From positions 51,931 to 115,930 of the forward strand of contig CACXXT010000003.1 in NCBI GenBank assembly GCA_902771725.1: DNA of 64,000 bases, given 5' to 3'. A program made the position numbers and the translations under genes. Shown in pieces: positions 1 through 12,122 of this stretch; positions within the stretch are counted from its first letter, which is position 1, and every line of letters starts with the position of its first letter. Under the pieces are notes generated by a model, which was given only the letters and a program-made list of their open reading frames with translations, was not told where the DNA came from and searched no databases. The DNA comes from an uncultured Bacteroidales bacterium (GTDB lineage Bacteria; Bacteroidota; Bacteroidia; Bacteroidales; Bacteroidaceae).

Positions 1-1651
1 GCCAGGTGCCCTCAGGAGTGGAGGTCGTCAACAGCCACCCGCCGGTGTCGTTGCCGTTGATGAGGAGGTAGAACTTGCCGTCGTGGTATTTCATCGAGCA
101 GGCCCACATGCCGGCGGCGTAGGCGTTCTTGTCGTTCTGCAGGTTGTAGCGGTCGTTGTCGGTCAGCTGGGTCAGCGGCTGAGCGCAGTACTCCCAGTTG
201 ACCATATCCTGGGACTTCAGGATGGTGGCTCCGGGGAAGTGGTGCATCGTGGTACTGACCATATAATAGGTATCACCCACACGGATGACATCCGGGTCGG
301 GGAAGTCTGCACGCACGATGGGGTTCTGGTACTTGGCACCCATATCGCTGACAGGCACGCTGGCGAAGTCGGCCTTCGGATAGTTCACCTTGTAGTACTC
401 GGCATACCAGTCCATACAAGCCTTGCCGCTGGCTTCCTCCAGTCCATCGAAGGCGGGCACCACCTTATTCTTATTGATGAGCGTGTCGACGTCGATGAGG
501 CAGTGGCTGCCGGAGAGGGTCATCGAGACGTTGCCGTAGTGGTCATAGACGTTCTTGGTGATGGTGCCCCAGACGGACGTTCGTCCCGTGGCCCACGTGC
601 CGTAGTTGGATTCCACCCATTCGTTGTGCTCGTTGTAGTGACCGCTGCCGGGCTTGAAGGGGCTCCAGTCGATTTCGGTGATGATGATGGGGTTGGTGTC
701 CACCACGGGCACCTGGTTGTGGAACTGGGTGATCTTCCGCTGCGTGGCGGACTTCACGTCGTTGGCAGTGAGGTTCTTGTCGTCGCAGCCGTACCAGCCG
801 TTGTAGTCGTGCACGGCATAGCCGAAGTTGACATCCTCGATGGGGAAGGTGGCGTAGTCGGCGTACGAAGCCTGCCAGCCGGCACCGGGAACCCAGATGA
901 CACCCGTGAAGCCGTTCTCGCGGATCTTGTTGACCACGGGCTGGAAGAAGTCGCGCATGGCGGCCTTGTTATTGGCGCCGGTGGCATCCTTCACGCTGAC
1001 GGGTTCGTTGGCCAGCTCGATGCTGATCTGTCCCGGGTAGCGGCGGATGGAGTCGTTCTGCGTGAAGATGTCCCAAACCGTCGTCAGGTACTTCTGATAG
1101 TAGTCGTCCACGCGGATCTCACCCGGACACACTCCGGGAGGACGCACCACGACGTAGAGGCCGTGGGCCATGGCTTTCTGCATGAGCGGGAAATAGAGGG
1201 ATTTCAGGTAGGTCCTCAGGCGAGCCTCGCTGAAGTGCGAGATGTCGGCCTCGCCGCCTACTTCATGACCCAGCGGGTCGTAGGTCTTGCCGTCTTTCTT
1301 GGTGAAGCCTTCGGCGGTGATGTTGCCGTCGTTGGTCCACGCGGGCTCCAGGTGCAGGCGGAACACGGTGCAGTGTGCCTGCTCGAAAGCCGTGAAGAGT
1401 TTCTCGAAATAGTCCAGGCAGCGCTTGCGACCGGCATCGTCGTAGCTCCAGCCCCAGCGACCGTTGTTGAACCACGCACTCGGGGTGTCCATCACTCCGT
1501 GGAGCACCACATGATTGCCGTGGGTGTCCACCAGCCAGCGGCCGTCGACATGAATCGAGGGCAGCGGTTTCACGCCCTGCGCCATCACGAGGCCTGCCGT
1601 CAGCATGAACAGCAGACCAAAGACCATTCGTCTTGTCATTGTTGTTTTCAT
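1..1651 (-). CDS. Secreted GH5-GH43 two-domain glycoside hydrolase (C-terminus beyond window edge)
   Basis: Read on the minus strand from ATG at 1651 to the window edge, open throughout (about 550 codons). A signal peptide (n-region with Lys/Arg, core VFGLLFMLTAGLVMA, then Q) exports it. The first domain is a GH5-type TIM barrel: ELANEP near residue 214 carries the expected acid/base Glu and IITEIDWSP near residue 323 the nucleophile Glu. From about residue 447 a second enzyme begins with FPDPDVIRVGDTYYMVSTT, the first blade of a GH43 five-bladed propeller with its catalytic Asp. GH5-GH43 fusions in this phylum usually attack xylan-type hemicelluloses (family knowledge); the actual substrate is not readable. 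It is divergent from the GH2 gene, suggesting shared polysaccharide use. The end of GH43 and any later domains lie outside the window. Confidence 0.88.
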   Translation of the reverse strand, partial: MKTTMTRRMVFGLLFMLTAGLVMAQGVKPLPSIHVDGRWLVDTHGNHVVLHGVMDTPSAWFNNGRWGWSYDDAGRKRCLDYFEKLFTAFEQAHCTVFRLHLEPAWTNDGNITAEGFTKKDGKTYDPLGHEVGGEADISHFSEARLRTYLKSLYFPLMQKAMAHGLYVVVRPPGVCPGEIRVDDYYQKYLTTVWDIFTQNDSIRRYPGQISIELANEPVSVKDATGANNKAAMRDFFQPVVNKIRENGFTGVIWVPGAGWQASYADYATFPIEDVNFGYAVHDYNGWYGCDDKNLTANDVKSATQRKITQFHNQVPVVDTNPIIITEIDWSPFKPGSGHYNEHNEWVESNYGTWATGRTSVWGTITKNVYDHYGNVSMTLSGSHCLIDVDTLINKNKVVPAFDGLEEASGKACMDWYAEYYKVNYPKADFASVPVSDMGAKYQNPIVRADFPDPDVIRVGDTYYMVSTTMHHFPGATILKSQDMVNWEYCAQPLTQLTDNDRYNLQNDKNAYAAGMWACSMKYHDGKFYLLINGNDTGGWLLTTSTPEGTW

Positions 1652-1688
1652 TCTAATTTGTATTTAGTTTGTCTGTCGGAATCGTTAG

Positions 1689-6479
<4,791 letters not shown>

Positions 6480-6510
6480 CATGGAGGAGAAATAACCAAT
6501 ATTTTTGAAT

Positions 6511-6545
6511 TCGTGAACAACTTTCACGATTTCTTTGTACTTTTG
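6511..6545 (+). promoter_or_regulatory. Probable promoter with upstream inverted repeat
   Basis: TACTTTTG at 6538-6545 fits TAnnTTTG and lies 5 bases before the ATG at 6551, so the transcript would be nearly leaderless. Just upstream, TCGTGAA (6511-6517) and TTCACGA (6523-6529) form a 7-bp inverted repeat that could be an operator or the terminator hairpin of the GH2 gene. No -33 box is obvious. Confidence 0.4.
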
Positions 6546-6550
6546 CACCC

Positions 6551-8071
6551 ATGAAAACATTCTGGATTGACATAGTCGGACTCACGCACTGCGGCGTGGA
6601 ATCCTACTACAAAAACTACATCGAGGACAGCATCGGCAAGCGCCTGACGCTACTGCGCGATGAAATGAATCCCTCTGACCCCTTTGCCTTGAAAGTGAAA
6701 GACCGCGAGACCACCGTGGGCTACGTGGCTGCCACGGACCTCGACATCGTGCACCAAGCACTGCACGCTACTGGCCGCAAGCGACTGACTGCACGCGTGA
6801 TAAATATCTCCACCGACCCGCCGCAACTCCGCGCGGAGGTGCAGTGCGAAGCTATCGACACAGACTTCGACCCTTATGCCCAGCTGCCCTATGAGCAGTG
6901 GGAGTGGCCTGCCCTGATGCTGCTGCCGCAATCGCTGGCGAGCGTCAGCGAACGCGCCGACGACCTGATAGAGCTCTTAGAGAGCGGGCAGCCCGACTGG
7001 AACAGCGTGCGCACATTGTTCCTGGAATTCCTGACGGACAGCCCCTCGGACACCAGCCGCGAGATGAACACCACCCGCCTGCGCGTTCTCCAATTGCTGG
7101 AACAGCAGGCACAGCAGGCAGCTACGGACGAGGAGAACAGCCGCTGGCTGGAACTGGCCCTGCAGCTGCACACGCAGAAGGGTCAGCTGATGAACCACGA
7201 CACGCGCTACGCCACCGCCCGGAGGCTCTTCATCCTCTGGCCTCAGCAGCTGAAGCGCCAGCGCTTCGAACAGTCCCACTACACCTTCGACAACCGCCTC
7301 GACGAGCTGGAGGCGCAGCTGCAAGCATTTCCCTTCCACCTCTACGACACCTTCCTCAACGACCCCGTGGACTTCCTGCGCGAGACGTTCTACAAGCATG
7401 TGCCGCGCCGCCAGTTGTACGGGCTGCTGTCGGGAATCGTGCTGATGGTGCTGAAGGGCAGAGTCAGCATTCGACGCTGGGGCAGGGATGACGATCTGGA
7501 GATGCGCCGGCAGCTGGAAGACGTGGTCAACTTCAAGGAGGAAGAAACCGCTGACCGCGCTGACCGCCCTGACCACACTGACCAAAACTCTGAGGAAAAC
7601 GCTGAGCAGAATTCCGCAGAAAACAGCGAACAGAATTCCTCAGAAAACACTGAGCAGGGAACCGCAGAAACCGCTGACCGCGCTGACCGCCCTGACCAGA
7701 AAACCATCCTGAAGAATGCCCTCCACCGCCTGCTGACCGAGAAGGGCGTCACCTCCAAACCGCTGGTGCAATGCCAGAACCAGTGGGCAGCCATCGCCTA
7801 TGTGCTCATCAACGAGTACGACCTCCCCTTCGAGCTGACGGATTTCTGCCGGGAAATGGAGGCGTGGGGCTTTGGCACGGACAGCCACTACCCCGTGCCC
7901 TGCGTCTATTCGAGCGTGGCGAAGTACAGCATCTACATCGAGCCGAATTTCGAGAAGCGCGAAAAAAAATCCCTCGCGGACAAGCGCCAGTGGGCTGTCG
8001 TTGAGGGACTCCGGAAGCGGATAGCGGAGGAGCAGGCTAAGCCGCACTCTTCATCGCCTGCGGCGTGCTGA
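6551..8071 (+). CDS. HIRAN-like domain protein of unknown function
   Basis: 506 residues, no signal peptide. The first ~75 residues (IVGLTHCG..., GKRLTLLRDEMNPSDPFALKV, VGYVAATDL) follow the HIRAN pattern, a small domain of helicases and DNA-processing proteins thought to recognise DNA ends or damage. The middle is helical (Gln/Leu/Arg-rich). Residues ~335-378 are a low-complexity acidic Asn/Glu/Ser linker flanked by two in-frame copies of TADRADRPD, encoded by a nucleotide repeat that also occurs in nearby noncoding DNA. The ~125-residue C-terminal block (PLVQCQNQWAAIAYVLINEYD) is probably a helix-turn-helix-like accessory domain. Its 3' end overlaps the convergent VirE-like gene by 35 bases, so the two may belong to one DNA-related element. 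Function unknown; the HIRAN call is motif-based. Confidence 0.6.
   Translation: MKTFWIDIVGLTHCGVESYYKNYIEDSIGKRLTLLRDEMNPSDPFALKVKDRETTVGYVAATDLDIVHQALHATGRKRLTARVINISTDPPQLRAEVQCEAIDTDFDPYAQLPYEQWEWPALMLLPQSLASVSERADDLIELLESGQPDWNSVRTLFLEFLTDSPSDTSREMNTTRLRVLQLLEQQAQQAATDEENSRWLELALQLHTQKGQLMNHDTRYATARRLFILWPQQLKRQRFEQSHYTFDNRLDELEAQLQAFPFHLYDTFLNDPVDFLRETFYKHVPRRQLYGLLSGIVLMVLKGRVSIRRWGRDDDLEMRRQLEDVVNFKEEETADRADRPDHTDQNSEENAEQNSAENSEQNSSENTEQGTAETADRADRPDQKTILKNALHRLLTEKGVTSKPLVQCQNQWAAIAYVLINEYDLPFELTDFCREMEAWGFGTDSHYPVPCVYSSVAKYSIYIEPNFEKREKKSLADKRQWAVVEGLRKRIAEEQAKPHSSSPAAC
7551..7583 (+). repeat. Dispersed CTGACCGCGC repeat, in-frame copy 1
   Basis: Tandem CTGACC units encode ADRADRPDHTD inside the HIRAN-like protein. 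A second in-frame copy is at 7674-7698. The same core in the same orientation is at 11226-11250, and inverted at 11010-11036 and 13626-13652. Confidence 0.7.
7674..7698 (+). repeat. Dispersed CTGACCGCGC repeat, in-frame copy 2
   Basis: Second in-frame copy of the 7551 repeat, encoding ADRADRPDQ at the far side of the acidic linker. It shares its first 25 bases with the first copy. Confidence 0.7.
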
Positions 8072-10403
8072 GGTAGTACTCAGTCTTCGTGTAGAGAAGC
8101 GTGGCGGGGTCGTAGGTGACATAGCCCCGGCGCTTCCAGTTGCGCAACTGTTCCTTGGGGTCGGGCTCCATACCCTGAGCTGCGCGCACAATCTTCAAAT
8201 CTTCTTCCGTAAAGTTCTGGGGCAGGCAGTTCAGCAGGTTGCCCACACCGCCCATGGGCTGGCAGTTCTCCTGCTCCATCTGGCGGCGCATGTCCTTGCC
8301 GAAGAGCCACATCTTGCACCACATATCGTAGCGGAGGCTCCAGCGCACAAACTCCTCAATCTCCTTCGACCAGCGGTTGCCCTCGATGATGTATAGCACC
8401 ATGGCACGCTTGAAGGCAGCCACCGTAGCACGGAACGAGAGCTCGCGCCACGCCTCGTCGCCGCTGAGGGCTGCGTAGGCGCTGTTTTCCTCTAAGATTT
8501 CGCTTATCAGCTGGTTGGCTCGTCGGCAGACGATGAGTCCGCTGGCGTCTGAAGCACGCTGGATGTAGGGATTCACCAGCTGCTGGAAGCGCTCGTCGTA
8601 GGTGCCGTACACGGGCAGGTGGTCATCTTCCGTGTAGATGGTGGAGAAGGTCACGCGCGAGACGGTGCCGTTCATGATGCCCTCGCGGAAGAATCGGCGA
8701 CACTTCTGGGGAGTGGTCGAGGCGTTGAAGTTCCAGCGCAGGTTCACGGTAGCCGTCACCGACTGCACTCCCACACGCTCCTGCCCGTACTCCGCAGCAT
8801 CCCAGGCCAGGCGCAGGATTTGAGATACCTGGTCGCCGCGTCCGTTGGTGCGCAGGTTGTTCAGCAGCTCTATCTCATCCATGCGCGAGTAGATGGGGCG
8901 TCCGCAGGCATCGGCAAGCTTCTGCACCAGCGCGGCATTGGTCATGTCGGGCTGCACCCACTGCACACACAGCCCCTCGGGTCGGGCAGGCTTCTGGCTG
9001 TTGGCGGGGGCAGCAGCACACTCGCTCTTCCAATCCTGCTCGGCAGCACGTGCCTCGGCATCGCGCACCTTGATGTCCGCCATGATGGCATCGATGGGCT
9101 TGTTCACGCAGCTCTTGCCGCTGGACATCTTGGCCACCAGCACCACCTGGAAGGTAGGTTCCAGCTCGGAATTGTCGTTGTAGCGGAAGCGCACGCCGTG
9201 CAGGTGGGTGGCGATGGAGGGGAAGACACCCATGGCCACGGCAGGCTTCAGGTGGTCGGGCACCTTGGAAGTGAGCAGGCGCAGCGAGCGGGGCAGGCTC
9301 TCAGGAAACGTGGGAGGCACAGCCTGCTCCACTCCGCTCTCCAGCCGGAACTGCTCTGCCTGATGACGCTTGCGGGCGACCTCCAGCGCACGCAGCAGCA
9401 CGGCAGGCTTCGCCAGCGTCTGCGCACGGTTGGCGGCAGAGTGGATGGTCGTGCGCCAGCGCTCTTCGGCCTCGCCGTAGTTGGGCAGCACCTGCTGAAT
9501 CCAGCGCTCGTCATCGTTGCAGATGTAGCGCAGGGCGCAAGCCATCGCGTAGATGAAGTTGTTGCGCGAGCCGTGGACGGGTATGCCGCCCAGCTGCTCC
9601 TCCAGCGCGTGGACGATGGTCTCATAGGGAATGCCCTCATAATCAGTCTCGTACACGTCCTTTCGCTCAGGCTCACACGTCCGTTCGTGTGCGCCATCAC
9701 GTCCGTTCGTGTCGGCGTTTGCAGCAGGCTCCTCGGACGTTTGCAGCTGGCTGTGTGGCGCTTCGGAGCAGGCTTCGTCGGGCGTCGCAGCAGGCTTACC
9801 CGCCTGAGCCGGATTGGGAGCAAACAGCGCAGCCTCATCTATATAAATAAGGTACGCGCGAGGAACGGCAAAGCTGCAACGGGCAAAGTCCTTCACACAA
9901 GCATCGAACACCTTGCAGCCGATGGCCTCCGCCACACGGCGCTGAGCCAGCTCCAGCGTCTCGCAGCCGCCCATGCGGAACACCAGGCGCAGCCCCTCGC
10001 CGCTGGGCGAGACGTGAGCCAGGCAGATGCCCAGCTCCTGCTCGCGCCCAGCCACCTGCTGGAAGTAGAACTCGCGAGGAGCCAGCTCCAGATGATCCAG
10101 GTCGAGGATGCTAAGACCGCTGGGAACAGCACTCTCGTTCGAGCGGTGACCGTCGCGGAAGGTGGCGTGGAAGCAGAACACGGGCAGGCGGCGCTTCAGC
10201 TCACCCTTGCGGCGTTCGAACTCCTCAGCCGTGATTTCTCCAGCCTGCCATCGTGCGCGTACCTTAATGATATCTGCGCATACGCTGGCGGTGGTCATGT
10301 CGTCGAGGATACGGCTGAAATCCTCTGGCGAGCAGGGTGCCATGCAGTTCGTGTGCATGACGTTGGAGGCAAAGCTCCATGGAAAATTCATAATTTCCGT
10401 CAT
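8037..10403 (-). CDS. VirE N-terminal / DUF3987-type primase-helicase-like protein
   Basis: About 788 residues from ATG 10403 (MTEIMNFPWSF); in-frame ATGs at 10469 and 10391 are alternatives, and family members usually begin close to the NFPWS block. The N-terminal ~200 residues match the BT4734/VirE N-terminal primase-like domain (LSILDLDHL near residue 96, FHATFRDGHRSN before it). A Thr/Asp/Ala-rich linker follows, then a DUF3987-like ATPase domain with a P-loop-like MSSGKS (about residue 429) and DEIELL (about 506, Walker-B-like). Such proteins are common in Bacteroidetes genomes and mobile elements and are presumed to act in DNA replication or mobilisation; activity is unproven. No mobilisation genes adjoin it. 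Its promoter is at 10647-10677, giving a long leader of roughly 240 bases. Convergent overlap with the HIRAN-like gene. Confidence 0.75.
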   Translation of the reverse strand: MTEIMNFPWSFASNVMHTNCMAPCSPEDFSRILDDMTTASVCADIIKVRARWQAGEITAEEFERRKGELKRRLPVFCFHATFRDGHRSNESAVPSGLSILDLDHLELAPREFYFQQVAGREQELGICLAHVSPSGEGLRLVFRMGGCETLELAQRRVAEAIGCKVFDACVKDFARCSFAVPRAYLIYIDEAALFAPNPAQAGKPAATPDEACSEAPHSQLQTSEEPAANADTNGRDGAHERTCEPERKDVYETDYEGIPYETIVHALEEQLGGIPVHGSRNNFIYAMACALRYICNDDERWIQQVLPNYGEAEERWRTTIHSAANRAQTLAKPAVLLRALEVARKRHQAEQFRLESGVEQAVPPTFPESLPRSLRLLTSKVPDHLKPAVAMGVFPSIATHLHGVRFRYNDNSELEPTFQVVLVAKMSSGKSCVNKPIDAIMADIKVRDAEARAAEQDWKSECAAAPANSQKPARPEGLCVQWVQPDMTNAALVQKLADACGRPIYSRMDEIELLNNLRTNGRGDQVSQILRLAWDAAEYGQERVGVQSVTATVNLRWNFNASTTPQKCRRFFREGIMNGTVSRVTFSTIYTEDDHLPVYGTYDERFQQLVNPYIQRASDASGLIVCRRANQLISEILEENSAYAALSGDEAWRELSFRATVAAFKRAMVLYIIEGNRWSKEIEEFVRWSLRYDMWCKMWLFGKDMRRQMEQENCQPMGGVGNLLNCLPQNFTEEDLKIVRAAQGMEPDPKEQLRNWKRRGYVTYDPATLLYTKTEYYLSTPQAMKSAA

Positions 10404-10646
10404 TTTTTCATAGTAGTCGAAAAGGTTGCGGCACTGATGATTAACGACAATCCTCCATTCAGTGGTCACGAGTTCCCCATTTACAGGGGATGAGCCGGTT
10501 GCGTGGACTGCATCGCTGGGATGAGTCGGTCGGGAGCGCTTTTTGATTTTGGCGCTCGGCTCTGAACCTTGGAGCCGCGGTGGTTTGTATTAGGTTATAG
10601 AACTCGGCGTCGCATCTCGCGCTGGCCAGCATTCGAATTGACGATG

Positions 10647-10677
10647 CAAAGGTACAAAAAAATTGCGAGAACGCCAA
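10647..10677 (-). promoter_or_regulatory. Promoter of the VirE-like gene (TTG-N20-TACCTTTG)
   Basis: On the minus strand TTG at 10677-10675 and TACCTTTG at 10654-10647 are spaced by 20 bases. The predicted start near 10640 leaves a leader of about 240 bases with no recognised structured element. Confidence 0.65.
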
Positions 10678-10704
10678 GCTCCTGGCCCCCTTTAGCAGCA
10701 AATT

Positions 10705-10820
10705 GAAAAGGTATTGGAAAGGTATTGGAAAGTTTTTCCGAAGCTACGGGAAAGTTTGCGAAGTTCTGGAAAGGTATTGGAAAGTTTTTCCTGAGCGCTG
10801 GAAAGATATTGGAAAGTTTT
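10705..10820 (+). repeat. GGAAAGGTATT repeat cluster (left arm)
   Basis: Several direct copies of a GGAAAGGTATT/GGAAAGTTTTT unit, starting around 10706, 10717, 10728, 10768, 10779, 10800 and 10811, some degenerate. Bases 10707-10737 are the perfect reverse complement of 11155-11185. Confidence 0.8.
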
Positions 10821-11009
10821 GCCGCAAATCACTCTGAACGGCGGAGGCGCAAAATCTTCTTTGGGCAGCGGAGGAGGAAACCTTCCCGAAAGGCACATCC
10901 TGCACCACGAAGCAAGGGGAAACGCATACTACGCTGACTATCAGCAATCTGCGACACCGCCCCGCCCCACGGCGCACCCAATCCACCGCCAATCTGCCAC
11001 TAATCAGCT

Positions 11010-11036
11010 GTGGTCACCGCGGTCAGCGCGGTCACC
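11010..11036 (-). repeat. 27-bp direct repeat, left copy
   Basis: Identical over 27 bases to 13626-13652, in the same orientation. Built from GGTCANCGC-like units; its complement carries the CTGACCGCGC core of the other dispersed copies. Together the two copies bracket the AT-rich islet at 11.4-13.4 kb. Confidence 0.85.
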
Positions 11037-11154
11037 CCTTTTTTGCGTCCCCGAAAAAGTTTCCAACGCCTACAACTATTTATAACTACTTTATATACAA
11101 ATAATTATAAATATATATCATCTCTCTTATCTATCTCTTATCTCTTCTTATCTT

Positions 11155-11198
11155 AAAAACTTTCCAATACCTTTCCAATACCTTTCCAGAAACCTTCC
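11155..11198 (-). repeat. GGAAAGGTATT repeat cluster (right arm, inverted)
   Basis: Inverted copies of the left-arm unit. Bases 11155-11185 pair perfectly over 31 bases with 10707-10737, leaving about 417 bases between the arms. Confidence 0.8.
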
Positions 11199-11225
11199 AT
11201 CGCCCTCCAAACACCCAAGAAACCA

Positions 11226-11250
11226 CTGACCGCGCTGACCGCGCCGACCA
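11226..11250 (+). repeat. Dispersed CTGACCGCGC repeat, noncoding copy
   Basis: Same core as the in-frame copies at 7551 and 7674, ending GCGCCGACCA instead of GCCCTGACCA. Confidence 0.7.
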
Positions 11251-11519
11251 GCCCACCTGGTTTCCGCTTGCATCCCATGTGCTGGGTAGTCCTCAATTAT
11301 TCTTTTTCCAATTGTTCGTATTTGATTTCTTTGACGGGGCAGACCACTATCGCCCAATTGACACACCCGACAATTTTTTATTGGCATTTGTGTTTGCATG
11401 ACAATTATATGCCTTTCCTGTTGACACTTTTAGCATCATAATCCAAGAAAAAATCTCATTTAGGAGGAATCCCATTGTTTTTTTTTCTTGAAAATCAACT
11501 GAGGAAGAAGAATAATGTG

Positions 11520-11527
11520 TATATTTG
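11520..11527 (+). promoter_or_regulatory. -7 promoter element of the candidate RNA
   Basis: TATATTTG matches TAnnTTTG. Transcription would begin just before the first hairpin at 11531. No -33 box at ideal spacing is seen. Confidence 0.5.
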
Positions 11528-11530
11528 CAG

Positions 11531-11712
11531 CGTGTTTCGAAAGAGACACGACTTTATTTGCTCATATTCCCAGACGAACTGCAACACCGAAAGGAAATAA
11601 CGGGCAATCACTACATGAAAGGAGCTTGTGCCTAAAGCGCAGGCTAATCCATAATATGTAGTGAGGTTGTTGCAGACCTGTCTGGGATTATGTGAGAGGT
11701 CTGCGCTTTTTG
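11531..11712 (+). ncRNA. Candidate structured RNA or leader ending in a terminator
   Basis: A noncoding stretch with strong nested pairing. Hairpin A is CGTGTTTC-GAAA-GAGACACG (11531-11550, one G-U). Then three nested helices: CCCAGAC/GTCTGGG (11569-11575 with 11680-11686), CTGCAACA/TGTTGCAG (11579-11586 with 11668-11675) and CACTACAT/ATGTAGTG (11609-11616 with 11656-11663), capped by a smaller AGC..GTGC/GCGC..GCT helix. It ends in a terminator hairpin (11672-11704) with a U-run. The terminator arm GCAGACCT shares bases with the second helix, so the two folds exclude each other. It could be a stand-alone small RNA of about 180 nt (the size and long nested-hairpin shape recall 6S RNA, though no homology is claimed) or a switchable leader of the lipoprotein gene starting at 11738. 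Confidence 0.55.
11672..11711 (+). terminator. Rho-independent terminator of the candidate RNA
   Basis: GCAGACCT (11672-11679) pairs with AGGTCTGC (11697-11704), followed by GCTTTTTG. It lies 27 bases upstream of the lipoprotein ATG, so it either ends the small RNA or attenuates the genes behind it. Confidence 0.7.
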
Positions 11713-11737
11713 TTGCATACACTTTAAATAGACGTAT

Positions 11738-12118
11738 ATGAAGAAATTGCTCTTATTGTATTTATTATTACCCATTTCCTTTTGCGGATGCTCGAATAAT
11801 TCGAACAACGGTCAAGGGCAAAGTGGGATTCTGACCGAATTGTTTGGGGGCATGAATAAGAAGAGTCCTAAAGATATTCAGCCAGAAGGTACTTTCGTTT
11901 CAGAAGACAACCCTTTATACAAGTCCTTGACGTTTAAGGGTAGGAAAACCGTTGTCATTCAGGATGGCATTATAGGAATGGATTTTGTTACAGAGTATGA
12001 TAAAGATGAAGAGTTCCTGCGTGTTAAGACTGACAAATCAGATTTGCTTTTTGAGATTATTACAGAGGACACCTTAAAAGGTGAAGGTTTTGCTGACGGA
12101 TTATATATTAAAAATTAG
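11738..12118 (+). CDS. Small lipoprotein of unknown function
   Basis: 126 residues. MKKLLLLYLLLPISFCGCSNNS is a lipoprotein signal peptide with a lipobox ending at Cys16 or Cys18. The mature part is acidic, with beta-strand-like segments (LTFKGRKTVVIQDGIIGMDFVTEYD) and no recognised domain. The base composition is clearly more AT-rich than the surrounding chromosome. Only 4 bases separate its stop from the deiminase-like ATG, so the two are almost certainly cotranscribed. Possibly a partner or substrate-side subunit of the deiminase-like protein; that is inference. Confidence 0.75.
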   Translation: MKKLLLLYLLLPISFCGCSNNSNNGQGQSGILTELFGGMNKKSPKDIQPEGTFVSEDNPLYKSLTFKGRKTVVIQDGIIGMDFVTEYDKDEEFLRVKTDKSDLLFEIITEDTLKGEGFADGLYIKN

Positions 12119-12122
12119 CCAT

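Larger units (their letters stand above)
10678..11519. other. Gene-free repeat-rich intergenic region
   Basis: No convincing coding region on either strand. It holds GGAAAGGTATT repeats (10705-10820) and their inverted copy (11155-11198), two CTGACCGCGC-type repeats in opposite orientation (11010-11036 and 11226-11250) and a very AT-rich TATATAAATAAT/CTTATCT-type stretch at about 11075-11160. Short open frames here simply translate the repeats. Confidence 0.6.

Noticed and set aside
6551..10403. Complete mobile element around the VirE-like gene
   Set aside because: No relaxase, transposase, integrase or terminal inverted repeats were found; only repeats and two DNA-related genes support mobility.
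10725..11399. Several short open frames in the repeat-rich intergenic region
   Set aside because: Their predicted peptides are translations of the GGAAAGGTATT and CTGACCGCGC repeats, with no start context or homology pattern.
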